A stretch of 32,057 nucleotides of DNA, taken from NCBI GenBank assembly GCA_030158725.1, contig JAOASJ010000106.1, positions 1-32,057 of the forward strand, in the 5' to 3' direction. The position numbers were made by a program, and so were the translations under genes. The notes under the pieces were generated by a model. It saw nothing but the letters and a program-made list of their open reading frames with translations. It was not told where the DNA came from and did not search any database. Each line of letters starts with the position of its first letter. The stretch's first letter is position 1. Positions 1-8,163 of the stretch are shown here, piece after piece. This stretch comes from Bacteroidia bacterium (GTDB taxonomy: Bacteria > Bacteroidota > Bacteroidia > NS11-12g > UBA955).

Positions 1-6
1 ATCTTG

Positions 7-80
7 TGCACTCGTAGGGATTCGAACCCCAAACCTTCTGATCCGTAGTCAGATGCTCTATCCAATTGAGCTACGGGTGC
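7..80 (-). tRNA. tRNA-Arg (anticodon ACG)
   Basis: The minus strand folds into a 74-base cloverleaf. The acceptor 5' arm is GCACCCG, the anticodon loop CTACGGA carries ACG (plus-strand positions 44-46), and the T loop is TTCGAAT. The discriminator base is A (position 7). CCA is not encoded. ACG is the usual anticodon for CGN arginine codons after A34 is edited to inosine. The acceptor stem has one C5-A68 mismatch (positions 76 and 12); every other pair fits. Confidence 0.95.
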
Positions 81-114
81 ATTACCTATAAAGGACTGCA
101 AAAGTAAGCATAAA

Positions 115-147
115 AAAATCCCTGACAAAATAATTGTCAGGGATTTT
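115..147 (-). terminator. Intrinsic terminator of the T9SS cargo gene
   Basis: There is a perfect 14-bp inverted repeat (115-128 with 134-147) with a 5-base loop. Its core is TCCCTGACAA/TTGTCAGGGA, flanked by A and T runs. It lies 20 bp past the stop codon of the minus-strand gene at 168 and before the tRNA. Confidence 0.85.
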
Positions 148-167
148 CAAGGATTTTTTATAAACTA

Positions 168-1487
168 TTAGTTCAAGATGAATTTAGTAGTTGCTGTGAA
201 ATCAGCAGCAGTCATTGTGCAAGTGTAAACACCGTTGCTTAAACCTGTAGTAGAAACTGCAACGTCAAAGTCGCCAGCAGCATAATCAGCACTGATGGTT
301 TTAACCAATTTACCAGTTACATCATAGATGCTTAAAGTTACGTTTTGAGCAGTAGCCAATTTAACAGGAACAAATACTTCATTGTTGCTGTTGCTTGGGT
401 TAGGGTAAACATTACCTAAACCGTTACCGTTAGCATCAACATTTTTAACACCTAAAGTTTGAGTAGTTAAGTAGTAGTCAGTTCCTTCAAAAATTGTGTT
501 TGAGAATACTGTACCTGGCAAGTATGATTTGAAAATACTTACTGTTTGACCGTATACTACTTCAAAGTTTGTGATAACTGAATTGTTTTGAGCTTCTCTA
601 TCTGAGTTGTCAACTGATAAACCAGTTTTGCTGTACAATCTAACACCATACATGTTGTATTTTTTGTTCCAAGTTGAACCGTTGTAAGCGATACCTGTAT
701 CTCCTACTGAAGGTTTTTTCATTGGTTTGAAAGTGATCGTGTGACCAACAATGCTAGCATTAGGGTTGGTTTCGTTGTGTGGAACAGTTACACCTACTGG
801 AGCAGAAATTTGTCTACCGAAGAAAGTAGTTTGTGCACCATTCAAGTTTACGCTGTCAGCCAATTGCTTTGTTAAAAAGATTGTATCTGTTTTGAATGCA
901 CCTGCGTTCAATCTTGTTTTAGGATTGTAAGCAGCTACTTTTGGACAAGAGTAGTAGTATGCTTTGTTAGGATCAGAATTGTAAACATATGATTTGTTGT
1001 CCAAACCTGCTGGTAAGAAGTATTGAATAAATACTGTATCAACAATTTCTACATTGGTGTTGCCAACTTTCATAGAATCTGCAAAACGAACATAGAATTG
1101 AGTGAAACGGATTGAATCCCAAGTATAAGTATTGTGTCTAGAGAATCTTGCAGGATTGTTTGAAAAAACCTCATCTCTTGGATCACTTACTCTACCTAAA
1201 ACGTGAAAACCAGTTTTAGATTTAGCACCATCAGTTTGAACAGTGTAAAGGTTAGTGTCTGGTTGGATGAAAGAAACGAAACTAGTGATACCAGCACCGT
1301 TGAAATCGTTGTATGCAGTTGCATAATCGAACCAACCTGTACCAACATCTCTTTTTGCATTGGTGTTCTTGCTTTCGTTTTTAACCACTATTTTAAATTG
1401 CGGGTAATCGTAATTGATTTTTTCTTTTACCTGTGCATTAACTGATAACAGTCCAAGGCCCAAGATTGTAAATAAAATTCTTTTCAT
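168..1487 (-). CDS. Secreted protein with T9SS type A C-terminal sorting domain
   Basis: This 439-residue protein begins with a signal peptide (MKRILFTILGLGLLSVNAQ, cut probably after NAQ). It ends in an ~80-residue Por-secretion type A sorting domain: NVYPNPS near residue 360, then LSIYDVTGKLVKT, LSNGVYTCTM and the final KFILN. In Bacteroidota this domain directs a protein through the type IX secretion system to the surface or medium. The region between is rich in Asn, Thr, Tyr and Val, as in beta-rich extracellular proteins, and I recognise no enzyme motif. The gene is monocistronic, with a good promoter upstream and a strong terminator downstream. The cargo function is unknown; secretion by T9SS is a firm family-based call. 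Confidence 0.9.
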   Translation of the reverse strand: MKRILFTILGLGLLSVNAQVKEKINYDYPQFKIVVKNESKNTNAKRDVGTGWFDYATAYNDFNGAGITSFVSFIQPDTNLYTVQTDGAKSKTGFHVLGRVSDPRDEVFSNNPARFSRHNTYTWDSIRFTQFYVRFADSMKVGNTNVEIVDTVFIQYFLPAGLDNKSYVYNSDPNKAYYYSCPKVAAYNPKTRLNAGAFKTDTIFLTKQLADSVNLNGAQTTFFGRQISAPVGVTVPHNETNPNASIVGHTITFKPMKKPSVGDTGIAYNGSTWNKKYNMYGVRLYSKTGLSVDNSDREAQNNSVITNFEVVYGQTVSIFKSYLPGTVFSNTIFEGTDYYLTTQTLGVKNVDANGNGLGNVYPNPSNSNNEVFVPVKLATAQNVTLSIYDVTGKLVKTISADYAAGDFDVAVSTTGLSNGVYTCTMTAADFTATTKFILN

Positions 1488-1521
1488 GACGTATTATTAT
1501 TTTCTTATAATTATTGGACGC

Positions 1522-1553
1522 CAAAATTAACACGAATGCTGCAAGTTTTTCAA
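1522..1553 (-). promoter_or_regulatory. Bacteroidota-type promoter for the T9SS cargo gene
   Basis: On the minus strand, TTG (1551-1553) is followed after 21 bases by TAATTTTG (1522-1529). This fits the TTG/TAnnTTTG housekeeping consensus of the phylum. It lies about 35 bp before the ATG at 1487. Confidence 0.6.
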
Positions 1554-1586
1554 AAAAAGAGGTAAAAAAAACCGAACATATTATAA

Positions 1587-1609
1587 TTAATTAACAATCA
1601 GTTAATTAA
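1587..1609. terminator. Inverted repeat after the SDR gene, possible weak terminator
   Basis: TTAATTAAC (1587-1595) and GTTAATTAA (1601-1609) form a perfect 9-bp stem around a 5-base loop, directly after the SDR stop codon. The stem is AT-rich and has no long T run on the minus side. It could be a weak terminator or a palindromic binding site. Confidence 0.35.
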
Positions 1610-1611
1610 AA

Positions 1612-2304
1612 TCAAATATCGCCAAGGCGTGGACGCAATAAAATCTCTTCTAAAACACAATTATCACGATTTGCCCAAGCGAACCACATGGCCTCCGAAA
1701 TACTGCTTGTTTTCATAAATCTTGATTCTGGCAAATCACTACCAGCCCAACTATCTGTTAACGTGGCTCCAGGCAATATTGCACTTACCGCAATGCCATC
1801 TTCCATGAGTTCTTTTCTCAAAACTTTTGACATCCCCAATAAGGCATGTTTGCTAATGCAATAAGAAGCCCCATTTTCGTAAGCTGTAATACTAGCCGTT
1901 GAACAAATATTAAATATGTAAGCATCTTTGCCCAATTTCATCATTGGTATAAATGCTTTGCTCATATAATATGCCGCCGATACATTCAATGCCATTTGCA
2001 ATTCATAATCGTGGTCGCGTTCCTCAGACAATTTCCCTGGCATAAAAACACCTGCATTGTTCACCAAAATATCCAGTCGATTGATTTTGCCTTTTATTGT
2101 ATCAATGGCTTTGTAGACCTCTGTTTTAATGGACAAATCGGCTACAACTAATTCTAAACTTTCTGGAAAAATGTCAAACAATCGCCCCAATTCACCTTTG
2201 CTTCTAGAAATGGCAAAAACATGAAAATCTTCTTTCAATAATTTTTCAACGATTGAAATTCCAATCCCCTTGGAACCTCCTGTAACAATGGCAATTTTTT
2301 GCAT
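1612..2304 (-). CDS. SDR family NAD(P)-dependent oxidoreductase
   Basis: This is a 230-residue classical short-chain dehydrogenase/reductase. The Rossmann glycine motif TGGSKGIG is at residues 8-15 and NNAG at 82-85. The catalytic set is Asn107, Ser135, Tyr148 and Lys152 (YCISK). The length is close to the usual ~250. Such enzymes oxidise alcohols or reduce ketones with NAD(P)H in the cytoplasm, but the substrate cannot be read from the sequence. It is divergent from the mlaE-like gene, with 117 bp between. Its promoter sits so close to the ATG that the message may be leaderless. Confidence 0.93.
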   Translation of the reverse strand: MQKIAIVTGGSKGIGISIVEKLLKEDFHVFAISRSKGELGRLFDIFPESLELVVADLSIKTEVYKAIDTIKGKINRLDILVNNAGVFMPGKLSEERDHDYELQMALNVSAAYYMSKAFIPMMKLGKDAYIFNICSTASITAYENGASYCISKHALLGMSKVLRKELMEDGIAVSAILPGATLTDSWAGSDLPESRFMKTSSISEAMWFAWANRDNCVLEEILLRPRLGDI

Positions 2305-2308
2305 GTTT

Positions 2309-2338
2309 CAAACTTACATTATTTTTATTTTGCCTCAA
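2309..2338 (-). promoter_or_regulatory. Promoter of the SDR gene, likely leaderless transcript
   Basis: TTG (2336-2338), 19 bases, then TAAGTTTG (2309-2316) on the minus strand match the phylum consensus. Only 4 bases separate the -7 box from the ATG at 2304, so transcription should start at or next to the start codon. Confidence 0.6.
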
Positions 2339-2421
2339 AATACAATTCACATACAGGGTGTATATTTTCAAAATTAAACTAAAAGCGTTTTGTTTATCTT
2401 TACACCCATTTTATTTCATTC

Positions 2422-3165
2422 ATGAATCAAAATTATTTTTTCCATTTCGGGCAATACCTATTATTCCTTAAGGGAATGATTTCCAAGCCTGAAAAAACAA
2501 ACATATTTCTCAAACGCATCTCCGATGAGATGTATAAAATAGGCATCGGCTCCTTGCCAATTGTTGCCATTACTGCTCTATTTATCGGTGCTGTAACAAC
2601 GGTGCAAACTGCCTATCAATTGGTGAGCGGTTTAATCTCCAAGTCAGTTATCGGAACCATCGTTTCTGACAGTACCATGTTAGAACTTGGACCTACCATT
2701 ACTTGCCTAGTTTTGTCAGGAAAAGTTGGTGCACACATCGCATCTGAAATTGGCAACATGCGCATCAGTGAACAAATAGATGCATTGGATGTAATGGGAA
2801 TTAACGCACCTGCTTATTTGGCTTTACCCAAAATTATTGCAGGTATTATTATGATTCCACTACTTAATTTCATTGCAATAACTTTAAGCATTTATGGTGG
2901 TTACATGGCTGGTGAATTATCAGGAATTTTAACCCATCAAGAATTTGTTTCTGGTGCCCGCGAAACCTTTAAAGGATTTACTTTGGTATTCAGTACAATT
3001 AAAGCTTTTACATTCGCTTTCATCATTACTTCAGTAAGCAGCTATCAAGGTTATTACACAAGTGGTGGCGCTCTAGGTGTAGGTGAATCAAGCACCAGAG
3101 CTGTTGTATTTAGCTCAGTTTTAGTTTTGTTTTTTGATTATCTATTGGCCGAAATCTTATTGTAA
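2422..3165 (+). CDS. mlaE: MlaE-family ABC transporter permease
   Basis: This 247-residue membrane protein belongs to the MlaE/DUF140 permease family. After an amphipathic N-terminus it has about five hydrophobic segments. It contains the family's central region (LELGPTITCLVLSGKVGAHI, then ASEIGNMRISEQIDALDVMG) around residues 90-120. The family moves phospholipids between the membranes of Gram-negative cells together with an MlaF ATPase and a substrate-binding MCE protein (MlaD). The ATPase follows 1 bp after the stop codon, as expected for an operon. No MCE-domain gene is present in this window, so the third component must lie elsewhere. The direction of lipid transport is not predictable here. 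Confidence 0.93.
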   Translation: MNQNYFFHFGQYLLFLKGMISKPEKTNIFLKRISDEMYKIGIGSLPIVAITALFIGAVTTVQTAYQLVSGLISKSVIGTIVSDSTMLELGPTITCLVLSGKVGAHIASEIGNMRISEQIDALDVMGINAPAYLALPKIIAGIIMIPLLNFIAITLSIYGGYMAGELSGILTHQEFVSGARETFKGFTLVFSTIKAFTFAFIITSVSSYQGYYTSGGALGVGESSTRAVVFSSVLVLFFDYLLAEILL

Positions 3166-3166
3166 T

Positions 3167-3904
3167 ATGATAGAACTAAAGCAAGTAAACAAAAGTTTTG
3201 AAGGCCGTCAAGTCCTTCACGACATCAATGCTGTATTCTACAGTGGGAAAAACAATCTAATAATCGGTGCCAGCGGTGGTGGTAAAAGTGTCATGATGAA
3301 ATGTATGGTGGGACTAGAAAGACCAGATACCGGCATGATAGAATTTGATGGCCGTAATCTATTGGCCCTAGAAGACCAAGCCCTGCGCGATGTTAGAAGA
3401 GAAATTGGCATGCTGTTCCAAGGCACTGCTCTTTTCGACTCATTGACGGTTGAACAAAATGTAGCATTTCCTTTAGAAATGTTTAGCAAAATGAATGCTT
3501 CTGAGCGCCGCGACCGTGTTAACTTTTGTCTTAAAAGGGTCAATCTTGAAAATGTCAACAACAAATACCCTAGCGAAATAAGTGGTGGTATGAAAAAACG
3601 TGTGGGAATTGCCCGTGCCATTGCCTTAGACATTAAGTATTTATTTTGCGACGAACCCAATAGTGGATTAGATCCAATTACCTCGCGTTTAATAGATGAA
3701 CTAATCAATGAAATTACGCATGAATACGGAATTACCAACGTTATCAATAGCCATGACATGAAAACGGTTTTTGACATTGGAGACCATATTATATTCCTTT
3801 ACAAAGGTCAAAAATGGTGGGAAGGAAACCGCGAGGATCTAAAACACGCACAAACTCAAATTAAAGAACTTGATCAATTTATTAAAGCAAGTTACTTCGA
3901 ATAA
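3167..3904 (+). CDS. mlaF: MlaF-type ABC transporter ATP-binding protein
   Basis: This is a 245-residue ATPase that powers the permease encoded just upstream. Walker A is GASGGGKS (residues 34-41), the Q-loop is near MLFQGT, the signature is SGGMKKR, Walker B is YLFCDEP followed by the D-loop SGLDP, and the switch His is in NSHDM. I chose the ATG at 3167, 1 bp after the mlaE stop, rather than the in-frame ATG at 3134. The earlier start would overlap mlaE and add 11 residues unlike the family. The MlaF assignment rests on the neighbour and on close fit to this ATPase subfamily. Confidence 0.93.
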   Translation: MIELKQVNKSFEGRQVLHDINAVFYSGKNNLIIGASGGGKSVMMKCMVGLERPDTGMIEFDGRNLLALEDQALRDVRREIGMLFQGTALFDSLTVEQNVAFPLEMFSKMNASERRDRVNFCLKRVNLENVNNKYPSEISGGMKKRVGIARAIALDIKYLFCDEPNSGLDPITSRLIDELINEITHEYGITNVINSHDMKTVFDIGDHIIFLYKGQKWWEGNREDLKHAQTQIKELDQFIKASYFE

Positions 3905-3931
3905 TATTTAAATAAAATCACAGCACATTAT

Positions 3932-6052
3932 ATGTTAAAAACGTACGCTTTTTTCACAGCGCTATTCGTCTGCCTATTGCTACTTCCATCCCACAAAACG
4001 GAAGAGGGCATGTTTCCATTAAGCCATTTAAAACAAGTTGATTTACAATCGGCTGGTTTTAAAATTTCAGAAAAAGACATTTACAATCCCGATGGCATTG
4101 CCTTAACTGATGCCTTGGTGAGACTCGGTGGTTGCACCGGCTCATTTGTGTCTGCAGAAGGTCTGATTGTAACCAATCACCACTGTGTTTTCGGCGCAGT
4201 AGCTGGTTTGAGTACCAAGGACAACGACTATTTGGAAAATGGTTTTTATGCCAGCGACAAAACCAAAGAACTAAAAACAAGTTTAACTTGTAAAATCACC
4301 AAGAGCTATGAGGATGTTAGCATCAAAATACTCGATGGAGTTAATTTAAACATGGAACCTATGGCTAAGCGCGACATTATAAGAAAAAACATTGAAGCTC
4401 TTCAAAAAGAAGAACAAGCCAAATACCCTGAATTGAGTATTGAAATCAGTGAAATGTTTGTCGGTTACAGCTATACCCTTTTCCGCTATCAAATATTAAA
4501 AGATGTCCGTTTGGCCTACGTACCACCAAGAACTATTGGTGAATTTGGTGGAGAAACCGACAACTGGGAATGGCCAAAACATACAGGTGACTTTAGTTTT
4601 GTTAGAGCTTATGTTGGCAAAGATGGCAAACCGGCTGATTACAGTCCTGAAAACGTTCCTTATGTACCTAAGAAACATTTAAAAATCAATCCAAAAGGAA
4701 CGAAAAACAAAGACCTAGTCTTTATTCTTGGCTATCCAGGAACAACCTACAGACAAGAGCCTTTTCAGTTTATCCAATACCAACAACAATTTGTATTACC
4801 ATTTATCAGCAATTGGTATGGATTTAAAATGAATGCCATGGAGACGCTTGGAAAAGATGACCGCAACAGATATTTAAAACTTGCAGGCACCATCAAACAA
4901 CTTGCCAATACCAAGAAAAATTTTGAAGGAAAATTATACGGACTGAATCAAACTGGTTTGCTACAAATTAAATCGCAAGAACAAGAAGATTTGAAAACCA
5001 AAATGAAATCAAAAGGCGTCAATACCGCGTTTTTAGTCAAGATTGACAGTTTATACAAAATCAGATTGTCAAATGCCCAACGCGATTTGGTATTAAATTT
5101 ATTTGGTAGAGAATGTAATGCATTGATTAATGCAATGAAAATCGAAAAGTATGTAAGCAGCAATCCAAAAGCAGGAATAAAAACAGATACTATGTGGAAT
5201 GCATGGCGCAAAAAAGGCGCTTTAGGTATCAGCAACAATATGTTGGACCACGATTTAGAGCAAGTCCTTTTGGTGGAAATGATTAAAAGAGCACAAGCAT
5301 TACCTAAGAGCAGTCAAGTAAAAGCCATACAAAAAATAAAAAATCCTGAAAAATGGGTTAAACAAGCTTACGAAGAAACTTATTTAGATGAGGCTGCAGT
5401 CTTGAAGAAAAACATGGATTCAATTCCTTGGATGGTTTACAAAGAAAAAGGCAAATTAAGAACCTTGGCAAAAGCCTTAATTCCTATTCTAAAAGAAATT
5501 GAGGACAGAAACACCAGTATAAGCGCGCAATTAAACAATTTAATGCCTACCCTTTTGGATGCAAGAATCAATTACAACCAAAAGAAATTTATTCCAGATG
5601 CCAATAGCACTTTAAGATTTACCTATGGTTACATTAGCGCCTATAAAACTGGATTAAACAAACACCCTGAACCTTATACCCAAAGAAAAGAGATTTTCGA
5701 GAAAAACTCGACCGACAATGTAGACTACAGATTGTCACCCGCAGTTAAAGGTTTATTGCAAACAGAAAATATTGCTGCAGAATTATTGGATCCTGAAACC
5801 AATGACCTTGTGGTTTGCATGTTGTACAACATGGATACAACAGGCGGAAACAGTGGTAGCCCGGTTATGGATGCTGAAGGCAATTTGGTTGGTGTCAATT
5901 TTGACCGCGCCTACACTGCTACATTGAACGATTACAGTTGGAATGCTGATTACAGCCGCAGTATTGCTGTTGATATTCGCTATGTTATATTTACCATGAA
6001 ATATTTAAACCATGCAGATAATTTATTATCTGAAATGGGCATTAATTTATAA
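3932..6052 (+). CDS. S46 family dipeptidyl-peptidase, DPP11-like
   Basis: This 706-residue periplasmic serine peptidase has an N-terminal signal sequence. The catalytic His is in TNHHC (His84), the Asp in TGDFS (Asp220), and the Ser in GGNSGSP (Ser641). The family removes dipeptides from the N-terminus of oligopeptides in Bacteroidota and feeds amino-acid catabolism. In the Porphyromonas enzymes an Arg 18 residues after the Ser defines DPP11 (Asp/Glu at P1), and Gly there defines DPP7. Here Arg659 in NFDR is exactly 18 residues after Ser641, so acidic P1 specificity is inferred. Length matches the family (~700-720). It lies 27 bp after mlaF and may be co-transcribed; a strong terminator follows. 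Confidence 0.95.
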   Translation: MLKTYAFFTALFVCLLLLPSHKTEEGMFPLSHLKQVDLQSAGFKISEKDIYNPDGIALTDALVRLGGCTGSFVSAEGLIVTNHHCVFGAVAGLSTKDNDYLENGFYASDKTKELKTSLTCKITKSYEDVSIKILDGVNLNMEPMAKRDIIRKNIEALQKEEQAKYPELSIEISEMFVGYSYTLFRYQILKDVRLAYVPPRTIGEFGGETDNWEWPKHTGDFSFVRAYVGKDGKPADYSPENVPYVPKKHLKINPKGTKNKDLVFILGYPGTTYRQEPFQFIQYQQQFVLPFISNWYGFKMNAMETLGKDDRNRYLKLAGTIKQLANTKKNFEGKLYGLNQTGLLQIKSQEQEDLKTKMKSKGVNTAFLVKIDSLYKIRLSNAQRDLVLNLFGRECNALINAMKIEKYVSSNPKAGIKTDTMWNAWRKKGALGISNNMLDHDLEQVLLVEMIKRAQALPKSSQVKAIQKIKNPEKWVKQAYEETYLDEAAVLKKNMDSIPWMVYKEKGKLRTLAKALIPILKEIEDRNTSISAQLNNLMPTLLDARINYNQKKFIPDANSTLRFTYGYISAYKTGLNKHPEPYTQRKEIFEKNSTDNVDYRLSPAVKGLLQTENIAAELLDPETNDLVVCMLYNMDTTGGNSGSPVMDAEGNLVGVNFDRAYTATLNDYSWNADYSRSIAVDIRYVIFTMKYLNHADNLLSEMGINL

Positions 6053-6071
6053 TCGCTTAAGCAAAATATAG

Positions 6072-6103
6072 AAACCCGAGCAGATAAACTGCTCGGGTTT
6101 TTT
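6072..6103 (+). terminator. Intrinsic terminator of the S46 peptidase gene
   Basis: AAACCCGAGCAG (6072-6083) and CTGCTCGGGTTT (6089-6100) form a perfect 12-bp GC-rich stem with loop ATAAA, followed by more T. It starts 20 bp after the peptidase stop codon. Confidence 0.9.
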
Positions 6104-6222
6104 ATTGTATGCATCTTTCGAAACCTATGAAACGATTGTTATATTCTAAAAATGATTCCCTACCATTAATCTATTTCAAAATTTAAAGATACATATACGA
6201 AATAGAATTGTTGTAAAGCAAA

Positions 6223-6246
6223 AAACCACACCTTTCGGTGTGGTTT
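6223..6246 (-). terminator. Intrinsic terminator of the first paralogous T9SS cargo gene
   Basis: AAACCACACC (6223-6232) and GGTGTGGTTT (6237-6246) pair perfectly around a 4-base loop. On the minus strand a T run follows. The gene it ends has its stop at 6284. Confidence 0.85.
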
Positions 6247-6283
6247 AATCGTTCTGTGTAGAAGTGTTATTAATTAGTGCGCG

Positions 6284-7504
6284 TTAGTTCTTGATAATTT
6301 TAATCGTTGAAGATTGACCGTTTTCGTTTAATTTAACAAAGTAAACACCGTTAGCTAAATCGCTGAAGTCAATATTTACACTGTATTGACCGTTGATGTC
6401 GTTGTTAGTTAAACTATGGTGAACGTTACCATACATATCAACCAATTCTAAAGTGAAATCATTTTCAGAAATTGAACTGAAGTTGATATTGATTGAACCT
6501 TTAGTTGGGTTAGGGTAAACTGAAGCGATTGCAGTGTTACTTGATTCAATTGCTTGTGAGAAATGAACGATAGTAGACCAAGTGTAAGCACCGTTTAAAT
6601 CAGTTACTTTTAATTTGTAGAAAACATTTGGAGTTGCTTGACCATATAAGTTGTTGTCAGCAAAACTGTAGTTGTTTAATGATTGGCTATTTCCTTGAGC
6701 AGCTAAAGTAGACACTAAAGTATAGTTGATACCATCTAATGATCTGTATACATCGAAGCTTTTTGAATTCTCTTCCATTGTAGTAGTCCAAGAAACAACT
6801 GGAACTTCATTGTTTGATACTGCTTTGAAGTCAATCATTTTTACTGGCAATACTGTTACCATAGAAGTAAACGCTTTGTAGTAGAAAGAAAATTGACGAA
6901 CAGTGCTAGAAGAAGAAACAGTTCCAACTACGCCTACTTTAAATGTATAAGAAGAAATATTGCTGTAGTTTAACTGAGCCATACCAGCAGCATTGTTGGT
7001 ATCAGTTTTAGAATAAGAAGTAGTTCCACTAATTAAAGTAACATTGGTAGAATTGGTGTAAGTAGAAAGCAAAGAGCCTAAAACACCTTTTGGTGTAGCT
7101 GGCAAACTGCTACTAACCATTTCTCTATAAGATCTAGAACCAGAACCATCTAAATCAATTACAGTCATAGCTAATTTAGACATTACTTGATCAGTGCCAC
7201 CTGTTTTCTTAAATTCAATTTTAAAATGCACATAAGAAGAATCAGTTGAATTTGTTTTATTATTGATTTTAATAAATGGCTGCCATGCATATGCATATTG
7301 AGTTGAATCATCGATAGCATCTAAAGTGGCATTTTTTGATCCGATTACAGTAATAAAAGCATCAACTCCAGTAGCAACACTTGCAAATTTCCAAGTGATG
7401 TTATCTTTTGTTGTAGGCTTTCTAAATTTCAAAGCAGGGATGCTTTGAGAAAATAAATTGCCACTTACTAAGAAGATGATGATAATTTTAATTGTGTGTC
7501 TCAT
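6284..7504 (-). CDS. T9SS-sorted secreted protein, paralogue of the gene at 8915-10165
   Basis: This 406-residue secreted protein has a signal peptide (about residues 1-20, ending FSQ). An N-terminal ~210-residue region contains AYAWQPFIKI, LAMTVIDLDGSGSRSYRE and RQFSFYYKAF. A fibronectin-like segment follows (LPVKMIDFKA to LKVTDLNGAYTWS), then a T9SS sorting domain (SVYPNPTKGSI, LANGVYFVKL, TIKIIKN). The same blocks in the same order occur in the 416-residue neighbour, so the two are duplicates that have diverged strongly. LPVxxIDFKA followed by a fibronectin-like module and a sorting domain is common in Bacteroidota adhesin-like exoproteins. No catalytic motif is seen. The gene has its own promoter and terminator. 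Confidence 0.88.
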   Translation of the reverse strand: MRHTIKIIIIFLVSGNLFSQSIPALKFRKPTTKDNITWKFASVATGVDAFITVIGSKNATLDAIDDSTQYAYAWQPFIKINNKTNSTDSSYVHFKIEFKKTGGTDQVMSKLAMTVIDLDGSGSRSYREMVSSSLPATPKGVLGSLLSTYTNSTNVTLISGTTSYSKTDTNNAAGMAQLNYSNISSYTFKVGVVGTVSSSSTVRQFSFYYKAFTSMVTVLPVKMIDFKAVSNNEVPVVSWTTTMEENSKSFDVYRSLDGINYTLVSTLAAQGNSQSLNNYSFADNNLYGQATPNVFYKLKVTDLNGAYTWSTIVHFSQAIESSNTAIASVYPNPTKGSININFSSISENDFTLELVDMYGNVHHSLTNNDINGQYSVNIDFSDLANGVYFVKLNENGQSSTIKIIKN

Positions 7505-7550
7505 TTTGTGTTTAATTTTTTGTGTAAATATGTTTAATCTTTCAACGATA

Positions 7551-7580
7551 CAAAGATAGTACTAAAATACTAATTCACAA
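7551..7580 (-). promoter_or_regulatory. Promoter of the first paralogous T9SS cargo gene
   Basis: TTG (7578-7580), 19 bases, then TATCTTTG (7551-7558) on the minus strand. This is a full match to the Bacteroidota consensus, about 46 bp before the ATG at 7504. Confidence 0.65.
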
Positions 7581-7797
7581 ATTTTTTTGAAAAATGTTAA
7601 TTTTTATATATTCTATTGATTTACAATTAATTAAATTGCATTATAGAGTTAAAATACGTGTATTTATACAACATAAGTATAAAATACTAGGCACAAAAAA
7701 GTCAGATTTCTTCTCAAAACGGCGAAAACCTTGTTAAAACTGACTTTATCAACACAAAAAATAAACAAAAGTTCGAAAATGACCAGAAAAACATACC

Positions 7798-7866
7798 AAA
7801 TAACCTGAAAATAAAGGGCGTAAATATGCACAACTACATATTTATGTACCTGAAAATAGGTTATTT
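7798..7866. repeat. Nested inverted repeat
   Basis: Outer arms AAATAACCT (7798-7806) and AGGTTATTT (7858-7866) enclose inner arms TAAATATG (7821-7828) and CATATTTA (7837-7844). The inner stem extends by C-G and G-T pairs. The unpaired parts between the stems are nearly equal (14 and 13 bases). It may be a structured RNA or a small mobile-element relic, but AT-rich DNA yields such patterns by chance. Confidence 0.35.
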
Positions 7867-8125
7867 TACCCTAAATAACATTAGAACTGGATGCATTAAA
7901 AATGAATTAAGAAACCACAAAAACAATACAACAATTTGATATACATAGCATTAACAACAAACTTTATATAACATAAAGACGTAAAAACCACAAAAAAGCA
8001 TTTATACTTAGCCATAAAACCACTGAGCGGAAGTACACGACACCCAAATTGTATTTAATTAAACAGAATTAAACAATGCTTGTATTTATAAAAATATTAT
8101 TTGCAGTTTTTACACCTTTAATATT

Positions 8126-8163
8126 AAACAGAATAGAACTTTTAAGTAAGATCAATTCTGTTT
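8126..8163. repeat. Orphan hairpin resembling a terminator
   Basis: AAACAGAAT (8126-8134) and ATTCTGTTT (8155-8163) pair around a 20-base loop. The arms share their sequence with the terminator at 10492-10536 (AAACAGAATCAA/TTGATTCTGTTT). No gene ends here now, so it may be a relic of a lost gene. Confidence 0.35.

Noticed and set aside
3134-3166. Earlier ATG start for the MlaF-like ATPase
   Set aside because: It would overlap the permease gene by 32 bp and add residues not typical of the family; ATG at 3167 fits better.
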